Below, in pieces: positions 6,836-14,687 of a stretch of 33,263 bases of DNA; the stretch's first letter is position 1; each line of letters starts with the position of its first letter. The notes under the pieces are model-generated. The model was not told the DNA's origin. It ran no database searches and saw nothing but the letters and a program-made list of their open reading frames with translations. Source of the DNA: DATFJC01 sp964528795 (GTDB taxonomy: Bacteria; Patescibacteriota; Patescibacteriia; UBA2591; UBA6264). Position numbers and translations under genes: made by a program. The DNA lies in the NCBI GenBank assembly GCA_964528795.1, contig CAZGUY010000006.1:1-33263 (forward strand), read 5' to 3'.

Positions 6836-9250
6836 TTAGTCTTTTTTAATTTTTTTATCTTTACCTGAAATCTTTAAAATGGTTTTTATAACAACATTAG
6901 GATTTAAAGATATAGAATCAATATTTTCTTTAATAAGGAATTCAGCAAATTCAGGATAAGTGCTTGGAGCTTCTCCGCAAATTCCATTATATTTTTTCTT
7001 TTTATTGCAAATATTTATTACCTTTTTAACCATCTTTTTAATAGTTGGGTCTCTTTCATCAGAAATACTTGCAATCTTAGCATTATCCCGGTCCATACCA
7101 AGTGATAATTGAGTTAGATCATTTGTACCAATAGACATACCATCAAACACTTTTAAAAATTCATCAGCCAGTATAACATTAGAGGGTATTTCACACATTA
7201 CATAAACATTTAAATCATCTCTTTTAAGACCTGCTCTTTCCATAACCTTAATAACCTCCTTACCTTCTTCAACTGTTCTACAAAAAGGAACCATTACTGA
7301 TATATTATCTAAACCAAATTTTTCTCGACACCGCTTAATAGCCTTACATTCCATTTTAAAAGCTGGTTGAAACTTTTTATCAAGATAACGACAAGCCCCC
7401 CTAAATCCAAGCATTGGATTTGACTCTTCATCTTCAAAAAGCTCTCCCCCTATTAAATTCTTATATTCGTTAGTTTTAAAATCCGAAAAACGAACAATAA
7501 CTGGCTTAGGATAAAAAGCAGCAGCAATTTGAGCTATTCCTTCTGATAATTCCTTAATAAAAAAGTCTTTTTTATCTTCATGTTCAACCGTCACTCTTTT
7601 TATTTCTTTAATTGTTTCTTTGTCAGCCCCTAAATCTTCTAAATTTTCAAAATGATAAAGAGCTAAAGGGTGAACTCTTATTTTTTCAGCTATTATAAAT
7701 TCTTCCCTTGCTAAACCTACTCCATCTTGGGGCAAAAATGAGGTTTTAAAAGCTATTTCTGGGGCGCCAATATTGACCATAATTTTAGTATCAAGATCAG
7801 GAATCTCTTCTAAATTATATTCTTTAACTTCAAACGGAACCTTTCCTTTAAAAACCCTACCTTCTAAACCTTGAGTACAATCAACTGTAACCTCTTGGCC
7901 TGTTTTTAAAACTTCAGTTGCATTTCTTGAACCAACAATAGTTGGTATACCTAACTCTCTACTAATAATTGCAGCATGACATGATTTACCCCCTTCGTTA
8001 GTCACAATAGCGGCTGCTTTTCTCATAATTGGAACCCAGTCTGGATCAGTCATGTCGGTTACTAATACCTCACCTTCCTTAAAATCTGATATTCCAGAAA
8101 CGTCAGGTATAACATGGGCTTTTCCACTTCCAATTTGATCTCCAATTGCAATACCATTAATAATAGGTTCTTCATCGGTTTTAAGTTTATATTCTTTTAA
8201 AGTAGTTCCTTTGTCTTTTGCATGAACTGTTTCGGGTCTAGATTGAACTATAAAAAGTTTTCCTGTTTTGCCATCTTTGGCCCATTCAATATCTTGAGGC
8301 ATCCATTTATTTTCTTTTTTAGAATAGTGCTTTTCAATTAAACAAGCCCATTTAGCTAACTTTAGAATCTCATCATCGCTTAAAGAAAAATTTAATCTTT
8401 TATCTTTGGCTACTTTTTCTTCTTTTAAGCCACCCTTTTTGCTATAAACAAGTTTTTTATCTTTTCTGCCTAGATCCTTTCTAATGATAGAATCATAGCC
8501 CTTTTTCAAGGTTGGCTTAAAAACATAAAAAGTATCTGGGGTAATTTGTCCCTGAACTATCATCTCCCCTACTCCCCAAATAGAATTAATTAAAACTGCG
8601 TCTTTAAAACCAGTTTCAGTATCTATACTAAACATGATACCAGAAGACGAAAGATCTGACCGAACCATTTTTTGAACTGTTGCAGATAAAGCGATATTTA
8701 AATGAGAAAAACCCTTTTCTTCCTTATAAGCAATAGCTCTATCATTAAAAAGGGAAGCCATACATTTTTTAATACTTTTAAGTAAAGCCTTTTCTCCGGA
8801 AATATTTAAAAAGGTTTCAAATTGGCCTGCAAAAGAAGCATCTGGTTGATCTTCAGCTGTACCAGAGGAGCGAACAGCAACATCAGTTTTCTTTTCATTA
8901 TAATCTTTAGATAAATCATTATAAGCTTTAATAATTTCTTCTTTCAAATCAGAGGGGAAATGCCCATTTAATATTAAATTACGAGACTTTTCTCCTACTT
9001 CTTTTAAGTCAGCTAAATTGTCCAAATCAGCCTTATCAAATAATGTTTTTATTTTTCCTTTTAAATTATTTTCTTTTAAATAATACCAAAAAGCATTAGC
9101 CGTCAAAGCAAAACCATTAGGAATATTAATGCCTTTTTTAGTTAAGTTAGAATACATTTCTCCCAGGGATGCATTCTTACCTCCGACCAGCAAAGTATCA
9201 TCGGTAGAAATTTCTTTAAACCATAAAACGTTTTTTTGAGATTTTTTCAT
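6836..9250 (-). CDS. ppsA: Phosphoenolpyruvate synthase
   Basis: Converts pyruvate + ATP + water to PEP + AMP + phosphate, the first step back toward sugars. I place the start at the ATG at 9248-9250 (MKKSQKNVLWFKEI, 804 aa). The frame stays open to 9325, but that would add 25 non-conserved residues and overlap the upstream gene. The N-terminal PEP/pyruvate-binding ATP-grasp domain begins VGGKNASLGEM and includes VRSSGTAEDQPDASFAGQ. The swivelling domain has the phosphohistidine motif GGKSCHAAIISRELGIP (His425). The C-terminal barrel has GLAREEF, GFRGACRYL and the catalytic Cys in NGICGEAPS. It follows the ADP-forming acetyl-CoA synthetase genes by about 20 nt, suggesting one pyruvate/acetyl-CoA energy module. 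Confidence 0.96.
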   Translation of the reverse strand: MKKSQKNVLWFKEISTDDTLLVGGKNASLGEMYSNLTKKGINIPNGFALTANAFWYYLKENNLKGKIKTLFDKADLDNLADLKEVGEKSRNLILNGHFPSDLKEEIIKAYNDLSKDYNEKKTDVAVRSSGTAEDQPDASFAGQFETFLNISGEKALLKSIKKCMASLFNDRAIAYKEEKGFSHLNIALSATVQKMVRSDLSSSGIMFSIDTETGFKDAVLINSIWGVGEMIVQGQITPDTFYVFKPTLKKGYDSIIRKDLGRKDKKLVYSKKGGLKEEKVAKDKRLNFSLSDDEILKLAKWACLIEKHYSKKENKWMPQDIEWAKDGKTGKLFIVQSRPETVHAKDKGTTLKEYKLKTDEEPIINGIAIGDQIGSGKAHVIPDVSGISDFKEGEVLVTDMTDPDWVPIMRKAAAIVTNEGGKSCHAAIISRELGIPTIVGSRNATEVLKTGQEVTVDCTQGLEGRVFKGKVPFEVKEYNLEEIPDLDTKIMVNIGAPEIAFKTSFLPQDGVGLAREEFIIAEKIRVHPLALYHFENLEDLGADKETIKEIKRVTVEHEDKKDFFIKELSEGIAQIAAAFYPKPVIVRFSDFKTNEYKNLIGGELFEDEESNPMLGFRGACRYLDKKFQPAFKMECKAIKRCREKFGLDNISVMVPFCRTVEEGKEVIKVMERAGLKRDDLNVYVMCEIPSNVILADEFLKVFDGMSIGTNDLTQLSLGMDRDNAKIASISDERDPTIKKMVKKVINICNKKKKYNGICGEAPSTYPEFAEFLIKENIDSISLNPNVVIKTILKISGKDKKIKKD

Positions 9251-9270
9251 AATATTTTTATAAATTAAAA

Positions 9271-10578
9271 TTATTTTTTTAAGGCTTTTAAGGCTAGAGC
9301 TACTTTGTAAGGTGATAAAAAGCAAGGCACCCTACCCTTTTTTAAAATATCTACCCCCTTTTTTGTTTCTTTTCCTCCAATAAAACCAGCTATAATTACT
9401 TTTTTAGGGAATTCTTTTTTCAAAGAAACAATCATATGAGCATTCTTTTTAATATCGGTCATCATTTGAGGAGTTTGAAGAACAACCAAAGCATCTGATT
9501 CTTTTAACATGATACGGCAAGCTTTTTCATAGGTTGGAGTTAAAGCGTCACCTAAGATATCTAAGGGATTTTTTAAATTTGTAGCACCATTTAAAAACTT
9601 TTGAAGTTCTTTTTTAGATTTGGAACTTATTTTAGAAAACTTTAAACCCATTTTAGAAAACCAATCTGAAGCAAGAACTCCTACTGCTCCCCCATTAGTA
9701 ACTAAACCAACCTTACCTTTAAATTTAGAAGAAAAAGAAAGAGTTTGAGCTACTACAAAAAGATCATCCACCTTATCAACTTCAAAAACTCCTGCTTTTT
9801 TAAACCCAGCTGAATAAATTTGAGGCTTACCAGCTAAAGATCCTGTATGTGAACTAGCTGCTTTTAACCCTACTTTAGTTTTTCCACCCTTTAAAACAAC
9901 AACTGGGGTATTAATTTTTTTAACTGTTTTAATAAACTGGCGGCCATTTTTTAAACTTTCTAAATAAATCGCTATTGATTTAGTATTTTTATCTTGATCA
10001 AGGTATTCTAAAAAATCTGACACCTCTAAATCAGCCCCATTACCATATGAAACTAAATGAGAAAAGTTATATCCGTTTAAAAGAGACTGATCTATAACAG
10101 AATCAACTAGTGCGCCTGATTGAGAAAGAAAAGCCATTTTTCCCTTTTTAGGTTCATAAGGAGCAAAAGAGCCATTAAAAACTCCTGGTGTTATAACTCC
10201 TAAACTATTCGGTCCTATAAAATCAATATTAGCTTTTTTAAAAATACTTTTAAGTTTTTCTTGTCTTTTCTTTTCTCCTATTTCAGCAAATCCAGCTGAA
10301 ATAACAATTGCTCCTTTTACTTTCTTTTTAGCAACTTGTTTAGCTACTTTTAAAACTATCTTAGCCGGAACAGCTATAATAGCAAGATCAATATCATCTT
10401 TTATGTCAGTAATTTCATCAAAACACTTTCTATCTAACACTCTGTTTTTATTTGGGTTAACAAAATAAGTTTTAGTTTGACTATTTAATAAATTCAAACC
10501 AAGAGACCTACCTACTGAATTTTTTCTACCAGTAGCTCCAATTAAGGCACTAGATTTTGGATTAAAAAAATGTTTCAT
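9271..10578 (-). CDS. acdA: ADP-forming acetyl-CoA synthetase, alpha subunit
   Basis: This subunit provides the CoA-binding and ligase domains of the enzyme making ATP from acyl-CoA: acyl-CoA + ADP + Pi to acid + CoA + ATP. The 435-aa protein starts with a CoA-binding Rossmann domain (SSALIGATGRKNSVGR) and continues with succinyl-CoA-ligase-like domains (GPNSLGVITPG, FLSQSGALVDSVID). The catalytic phosphohistidine is His244 in SSHTGSLAG, the family hallmark. Its ATG overlaps the beta-subunit stop by 4 nt (ATGA), so expression is coupled one to one. In many prokaryotes the two are fused in a single chain of about 700 aa; here they are split with beta first. Acetate and branched acyl-CoAs are the usual substrates; specificity cannot be read from sequence. 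Confidence 0.92.
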   Translation of the reverse strand: MKHFFNPKSSALIGATGRKNSVGRSLGLNLLNSQTKTYFVNPNKNRVLDRKCFDEITDIKDDIDLAIIAVPAKIVLKVAKQVAKKKVKGAIVISAGFAEIGEKKRQEKLKSIFKKANIDFIGPNSLGVITPGVFNGSFAPYEPKKGKMAFLSQSGALVDSVIDQSLLNGYNFSHLVSYGNGADLEVSDFLEYLDQDKNTKSIAIYLESLKNGRQFIKTVKKINTPVVVLKGGKTKVGLKAASSHTGSLAGKPQIYSAGFKKAGVFEVDKVDDLFVVAQTLSFSSKFKGKVGLVTNGGAVGVLASDWFSKMGLKFSKISSKSKKELQKFLNGATNLKNPLDILGDALTPTYEKACRIMLKESDALVVLQTPQMMTDIKKNAHMIVSLKKEFPKKVIIAGFIGGKETKKGVDILKKGRVPCFLSPYKVALALKALKK

Positions 10579-11201
10579 ACTAAAAATTTAAAATCAACTG
10601 CTAAACATTTATCTTTATTAGCAATAACAGGATTAAAATCTATTTCTTTAATATTTTTTTCTTTTATAGATAATTTTGAAATTTTAACTAAAAGATCAGC
10701 TATTTTATCAATGTTTATTTTTTCTTTCCCTCGATAGCCCTTTAAAAGCTTTTTTGCTTTTATAGAATTAATCATATTCTTAGCTTCTGATAAAGTTAAG
10801 GGGGCTATTCCCCAACTAACATCATTTAATAATTCAACAAAAACACCGCCTACTCCAAAAAGAATAGCCGGTCCAAAAGATTTATCTTTTTTCATACCTA
10901 AAATTAACTCAATGCCTTTAATTTGCTTTTGAAGCAAAACTTTACTGTCTTTAGGGGCTTTGTCTTTAATTTCCCCAAATCCCCTTTTAAGATCTTCTAA
11001 AGAGTTAATATTAGCTATTACTAGTTCCTTTTCTGTTCTATGAAGTAACTCAGAAGCAAAAGCTTTTAAAACTACTGGAAAACCATTAGAATCTACAAAA
11101 TTTTTTAATTCTTTTTTATGCTTTACTGGTTTAGTAGCTGGAAAAGGAATATTATATTTTTCTAAAATACTAAGCGTTTTTTTAAAATCTAAAAGTCTCA
11201 T
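10575..11201 (-). CDS. acdB: ADP-forming acetyl-CoA synthetase, beta subunit (ATP-grasp)
   Basis: A 208-aa ATP-grasp subunit that moves phosphate from the alpha-subunit phosphohistidine to ADP. The N-terminal part reads LEKYNIPFPATKPV, then FPVVLKAFASELLHRTE, matching the VLK...(L/I)LHK(S/T) motif of the family; His54 is the likely second phosphorylated histidine. The middle has LLQKQIKGIELILG and FGPAILFGVGGVFVELLNDV, and the end EIDFNPVIANKDKCLAVD carries the metal-ligand EIDxNP motif. The gene ends in TGA, showing UGA is a stop in this genome. It starts 1 nt after the stop of the DUF4870-like gene, so these genes form one tight operon. Confidence 0.92.
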   Translation of the reverse strand: MRLLDFKKTLSILEKYNIPFPATKPVKHKKELKNFVDSNGFPVVLKAFASELLHRTEKELVIANINSLEDLKRGFGEIKDKAPKDSKVLLQKQIKGIELILGMKKDKSFGPAILFGVGGVFVELLNDVSWGIAPLTLSEAKNMINSIKAKKLLKGYRGKEKINIDKIADLLVKISKLSIKEKNIKEIDFNPVIANKDKCLAVDFKFLV

Positions 11202-11202
11202 T

Positions 11203-11523
11203 TTAAAATTTCACTTTATTAACTAATTTTTTAAGACCAGGTATTTGCCACTCTTCACCAAATAAAGCTTTAACAAAACCTATAATCGAAACCACAAAAC
11301 AAGCCAACCAACCTAAAGCCCCAATAATCCAACCAATAAAAGGGATGATCCAAATTAGGGTAAATATTATTTCCATAATAAAAATGCTAAGTCCTTGCTT
11401 AGCATGAAATCTGACATAATCATTTTTAGTTTTTAACAAAAAAGGCAAAAAACAAAGAATTCCTAAATAAGAAATAGCAGACAAAAGAAAGGAAAATAAA
11501 TTTTTATCTTTTTTAAATTCCAT
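11203..11523 (-). CDS. Tic20/DUF4870-like small membrane protein
   Basis: A 106-aa integral membrane protein with three to four predicted membrane segments: FLLSAISYLGILCFLPFLL, IFIMEIIFTLIWIIPFIGWII and GALGWLACFVVSIIGFVKAL. The motif YVRFHAKQGLSIF between the first two is the hallmark of the DUF4870/Tic20-like family (commonly FHAkQgl). Function in bacteria is unknown despite wide occurrence. It is read in the same direction as the acd genes and ends 1 nt before acdB starts, and lies 48 nt after RNase J. Confidence 0.75.
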   Translation of the reverse strand: MEFKKDKNLFSFLLSAISYLGILCFLPFLLKTKNDYVRFHAKQGLSIFIMEIIFTLIWIIPFIGWIIGALGWLACFVVSIIGFVKALFGEEWQIPGLKKLVNKVKF

Positions 11524-11571
11524 AATAATAAATTTAAATGATTAATCTAATATAATTATAACTACTTCATG

Positions 11572-13182
11572 CTAAAATACAACCACAATAGGTTTTTTAC
11601 CAACTTTGGAAAGCAAAAAGTCACTAAATCTCTTTTTAACTTCTTGCCTACCCTTTTTATCTTTCCCATATTTTTTAATTAACCTTTTTGCTTTTTTAGC
11701 TGATTCTTTAATTATTTTATCTTCAACATATAATCCCAAAAAAATTATTTCTACTTTGCCAGATTTTTTTTCGCTTAAAATACATGCTCCTGACTCAGAT
11801 AATTTACGCCTTTCCTTGATAACATTTCTTTGAAGTTTTCTAATTTTTCCGCCTGACACTATAAGGGGGGTTAAATGCATATCTTTTAATTTTGTAACTT
11901 TGTTTTGACTCATTTTAATTGATTCACCGTTATCTAACAAAAAGCAGTTCTTCTCTTTTAAGCCTGTCTTTTTAGCTATTTTAATATGTTCAGCTAACAT
12001 ACGATTACTTCCCTCAATAGGGATAAAGAATTTAGGCCGAATTAATTCTATCATTTCCTTTAAATCTTCTCTACAAGCATGACCAGAGCTATGAACCCCA
12101 GCCCCTAAAACAGGTTCATAAATTATATCAGCCCCTTGATCTATTAAACGATCCATTACTCTCTGAATCGGTAGCTCATTACCTGGTATAGCTGATGAAG
12201 AAAAAACTATTGTATCAGTTGGCTTTATACTAAACCTTCTATAGTCTCCCCTAGAGAGCCTAGTCATAGTAGAATTCTGTTCTCCTTGGGTGCCAGAAGC
12301 TATAATAAGAATTTTTTCATCTGGATAAGAATTAATATTTTTTAAATCTATTATTAAATCATCAGGTATTTCAAAATAATTAATTTTTTTAACTAATTCA
12401 ATTGTTTTAAAAATAGAATAACCAGCAATTGCTACTTTGCGATCATGTTTTTTACAAATATCTAAAACTTGATGAATTCGACTAATAAGACTTGAAAAAC
12501 TCGTAAATATAACCCTATCTTTAGCATTTTTAATAATAGATTCAATCTTTTCCCCTACTTGCTTTTCAGGTAAAGTTCTTCCTGGTACCTCTGCATTAGT
12601 ACTATCCGACATTAAAGCTAAGACCCCTGAGTCCCCTACTTGCTTTAAAAATTCCTTGTCTACTGGTGGTTGATCAGCTGGATCATCATCAAACTTCCAA
12701 TCGCCCGTATGAACCAATGTACCAATTGGGGTCTTTATAATAAAACCTACACTTTCTGGAATATTGTGAACTACATGAAAAGGAGTAATAGTAAAATTAG
12801 AACCTAATCTAAATTTACCCTTATCCTTAATTTCAAAAAATTTAACTCCAAATATCTTTTCCTCTTTTAAGCGTTCTCTTAAAAGAGCTATTGTTAAATT
12901 AGTAGCATAAACTGGTGGTTTGCCAATTTTTTTCCAAAGATAAGGAACACCACCAATATGGTCAAGGTGGCCGTGAGTAATTATTAATGCTTTAATTTTA
13001 TTTTTATTTTTTTGTAAATAATCAATTGAAGGCAAAAGCCACTTAACACCAGGTAATTCAAAAGAAGGAAACCCAAGTCCTAAGTCAATTACAATAATAT
13101 CTTTTCCATATTCTATAGCTATACAATTTTCTCCCACTTCTTCTAAGCCACCAAGAGGGATAATTTTAATTTTTTTACTCAT
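11572..13182 (-). CDS. rnj: Ribonuclease J
   Basis: A metallo-beta-lactamase/beta-CASP ribonuclease with 5'-to-3' exonuclease and endonuclease activities in RNA decay and maturation. The 536-aa length is typical. Zinc motif HGHLDH is at residues 70-75 (ITHGHLDHIGG); further metal ligands are in HNIPES, HTGDWKFD and SSGHACREDL. The segment MSDSTNAEVPGRT and the C-terminal PIEGSNRMLAEH are characteristic of RNase J rather than CPSF-like or RNase Z enzymes. The C-terminal domain after residue 440 is present but lysine-rich. No Shine-Dalgarno is visible before the ATG. The acylphosphatase gene lies 24 nt upstream on the same strand. Confidence 0.95.
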   Translation of the reverse strand: MSKKIKIIPLGGLEEVGENCIAIEYGKDIIVIDLGLGFPSFELPGVKWLLPSIDYLQKNKNKIKALIITHGHLDHIGGVPYLWKKIGKPPVYATNLTIALLRERLKEEKIFGVKFFEIKDKGKFRLGSNFTITPFHVVHNIPESVGFIIKTPIGTLVHTGDWKFDDDPADQPPVDKEFLKQVGDSGVLALMSDSTNAEVPGRTLPEKQVGEKIESIIKNAKDRVIFTSFSSLISRIHQVLDICKKHDRKVAIAGYSIFKTIELVKKINYFEIPDDLIIDLKNINSYPDEKILIIASGTQGEQNSTMTRLSRGDYRRFSIKPTDTIVFSSSAIPGNELPIQRVMDRLIDQGADIIYEPVLGAGVHSSGHACREDLKEMIELIRPKFFIPIEGSNRMLAEHIKIAKKTGLKEKNCFLLDNGESIKMSQNKVTKLKDMHLTPLIVSGGKIRKLQRNVIKERRKLSESGACILSEKKSGKVEIIFLGLYVEDKIIKESAKKAKRLIKKYGKDKKGRQEVKKRFSDFLLSKVGKKPIVVVF

Positions 13183-13206
13183 AAATTTATTTTATTATTA
13201 TATTTA

Positions 13207-13479
13207 TTATCTTCTAATCATAAATTGGCCAAACTCTTTTCCTAGGTTTTTCCATTTTATACCCACTTCTTCTACTTTAGCCATTTCCGGTCCTTCTTTG
13301 CACCAGTTAATAAATTCTTTTAAATTTTCTTTTTCTCCTTGAGCCACCACTAAAACACTTCCATCGTTTTTATTTTCTACAAAACCAACTATATCAAGTT
13401 TAGTTGCTTTTTTTCGAGTATAATATCTAAAAGAAACTCCCTGAACTCTGCCTTTTATTTTGAGATGTACTTCTTTCAT
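13207..13479 (-). CDS. acyP: Acylphosphatase
   Basis: A 90-aa small cytosolic hydrolase of carboxyl-phosphate bonds such as acetyl phosphate or 1,3-bisphosphoglycerate. The signature GRVQGVSFRYYTRKKA contains the phosphate-binding loop and catalytic Arg, and GFVENKNDGSV supplies the catalytic Asn. Length and the HLKIKGRVQG beginning are standard. It lies 24 nt upstream of rnj and 17 nt downstream of the phosphoesterase gene, so all three are likely one transcript. Confidence 0.93.
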   Translation of the reverse strand: MKEVHLKIKGRVQGVSFRYYTRKKATKLDIVGFVENKNDGSVLVVAQGEKENLKEFINWCKEGPEMAKVEEVGIKWKNLGKEFGQFMIRR

Positions 13480-13496
13480 AAATTAAATAATTTAAA

Positions 13497-14309
13497 TTAT
13501 TTTTTATTTAATTTAAATAATGTTATTTCAGGTCGAGCATTAAATCTTATTGGTAGTTTAACGGTTGCAATACCAGGGTTTATATATATTAACAAAGACT
13601 TTATTTTATATAAACCGGAAATATATTTACCTTTATACTTATGAGGGATCCAAAAAGCTGGTATAAAGGGAATTTTTATTTGTCCACCATGAGTATGGCC
13701 TGTTAAAATTATATCTATATCTTCTAAATCAACCTTTTCTATTAACTCCATAGAATGACTTAAAACAATATTAGTATCTTTGTTATTGATGTTTTTAAAA
13801 GCTTTTTTTAAATCATCATGACCTGTTCTTGGATCATCAACCCCAATAATATTAACTTTATCTCCCCCTTTTTCAAAGGTAAAAGAGTCGTTTATCAAAA
13901 TTTTGACATTATGATCTTTTAAAAGTTTTTTTAAATTATAATTATTAATAAAATTATTAGTATGTATGTGATTACCAAAAACAGCAAAAATGTTTTTAAT
14001 ATTTAATCGCGATAATTCTTTAAAAAAATTTTCACAGGCTTTTAAAGATTTGGTTTTACAGTCAACAATATCACCAGTAATTATAAGCGATTTAGGTTTA
14101 AGTTTTTTTATAAATTTTAATAATCTTTTTTCTTTATGACCAAATTTTTTAATATGGAGATCACTAATTTGTAAAATCTCCTCCCCTTTAAATTTTTTGG
14201 GGAGATTTTTAAATAAAACTGGTATTTTTTTTATTTTAAAATTATAAGGCTCAATAAAAACAGAATAAATTATTGCACCCGTAATAATCAAAATCAGTAG
14301 ATATATCAT
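13497..14309 (-). CDS. Membrane-anchored metallophosphoesterase (YkuE/YaeI-like)
   Basis: A 270-aa calcineurin-like phosphoesterase with an N-terminal membrane anchor (about residues 1-19, MIYLLILIITGAIIYSVFI). The metal-binding motifs appear in order: LQISDLHIKKFG (D-x-H), IITGDIVD (GD), VFGNHIH (GNH) and LTGHTHGGQIKIP (GHTHGGQ). The HTHGGQ ending with nearby YKGKYISGLY is typical of the YkuE/YaeI branch, some of which hydrolyse UDP-2,3-diacylglucosamine or act at the cell envelope. The usual acidic residue after GNH is replaced by Ile-His here. The substrate is not predictable. It heads the phosphoesterase-acyP-rnj gene run and is divergent from the MFS unit. Confidence 0.85.
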   Translation of the reverse strand: MIYLLILIITGAIIYSVFIEPYNFKIKKIPVLFKNLPKKFKGEEILQISDLHIKKFGHKEKRLLKFIKKLKPKSLIITGDIVDCKTKSLKACENFFKELSRLNIKNIFAVFGNHIHTNNFINNYNLKKLLKDHNVKILINDSFTFEKGGDKVNIIGVDDPRTGHDDLKKAFKNINNKDTNIVLSHSMELIEKVDLEDIDIILTGHTHGGQIKIPFIPAFWIPHKYKGKYISGLYKIKSLLIYINPGIATVKLPIRFNARPEITLFKLNKK

Positions 14310-14371
14310 AGTTTTAATATTCTCTTTATATTAAAATTATAACCCTTTTAAGAATAAAAACAAGTTTTTTA

Positions 14372-14400
14372 TTTACGATTTGTTCAAAAAACAGTAGACT
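14372..14400 (+). promoter_or_regulatory. Candidate promoter of the MFS leader transcript
   Basis: TTTACG (14372-14377) and TAGACT (14395-14400) are 17 nt apart; each matches consensus at four of six positions. Transcription would start near 14406, ahead of the leader ORF and the folded region. It is weak and chosen by position. Confidence 0.3.
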
Positions 14401-14441
14401 TTCGTCTTAATTAATGAAAACCAAAAAAATAAATTAAAACT

Positions 14442-14573
14442 ATGTTTATAAATCAATTATACAAAACTGGGATTTTAAATTGGACACCAACAAATGATAG
14501 AATTGGTGCTGATATGGTAGTTTTTACCATATTTCTATCCCAGGTTTTTGCTATAAAAAAAGATCCTATATGA
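14442..14573 (+). CDS. Possible 43-aa leader peptide
   Basis: ATG at 14442 opens 43 codons (starting MFINQLYKTGILNW, ending FAIKKDPI) before TGA at 14571-14573. The ORF covers the whole three-way junction and ends about 30 nt before the terminator stem, the geometry expected of a leader peptide in ribosome-mediated attenuation. Against it: there is no Shine-Dalgarno, and a 43-codon open frame can occur by chance in this sequence. Many real genes here also lack an SD, so its absence is not decisive. I recognise no homologue. Confidence 0.35.
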   Translation: MFINQLYKTGILNWTPTNDRIGADMVVFTIFLSQVFAIKKDPI

Positions 14574-14603
14574 TAACTTAAAAACAAAATCAAGAATTTG
14601 ATC

Positions 14604-14632
14604 AAAACCTGGGTTAAACCCCAGGATTTTTT
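14604..14632 (+). terminator. Intrinsic terminator in the MFS leader
   Basis: CCTGGG (14608-14613) pairs with CCCAGG (14620-14625) around a 6-nt loop, extended beyond an A-A mismatch by AAA/TTT, and is followed by ATTTTTT. It lies 55 nt before the MFS start codon, within the 5' UTR, which is the position of a regulated attenuator. Confidence 0.7.
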
Positions 14633-14687
14633 ATATCTTAATAGTTAGTTTTTTACAAATTAATATTAAACTAGAAAGGAGGTCATT

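Larger units (their letters stand above)
14405..14687 (+). promoter_or_regulatory. Candidate attenuator/riboswitch leader of the MFS transporter gene
   Basis: The 5' region of the MFS gene can fold as a three-way junction: P1 CTGGGAT/ATCCCAG (14467-14473 with 14537-14543), P2 CACCAA/TTGGTG (14485-14490 with 14503-14508) and P3 ATATGGTA/TACCATAT (14512-14519 with 14525-14532, 5-nt loop). A terminator follows (14604-14632). The 3' strand of P1 is part of CCCAGGTTTT (14539-14548), which pairs perfectly over 10 bp with AAAACCTGGG (14604-14613), the 5' side of the terminator. P1 plus terminator and the antiterminator are therefore mutually exclusive. The junction residues match no riboswitch class I recognise, and no T-box sequence is present. 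A 43-codon ORF overlaps the fold, so a ribosome-mediated mechanism is the alternative. Confidence 0.6.

Noticed and set aside
14405..14687. T-box or purine/TPP riboswitch explanation of the MFS leader
   Set aside because: No T-box AGGGTGGNACCGCG element and none of the conserved junction or loop residues of purine or TPP aptamers that I can recall are present.
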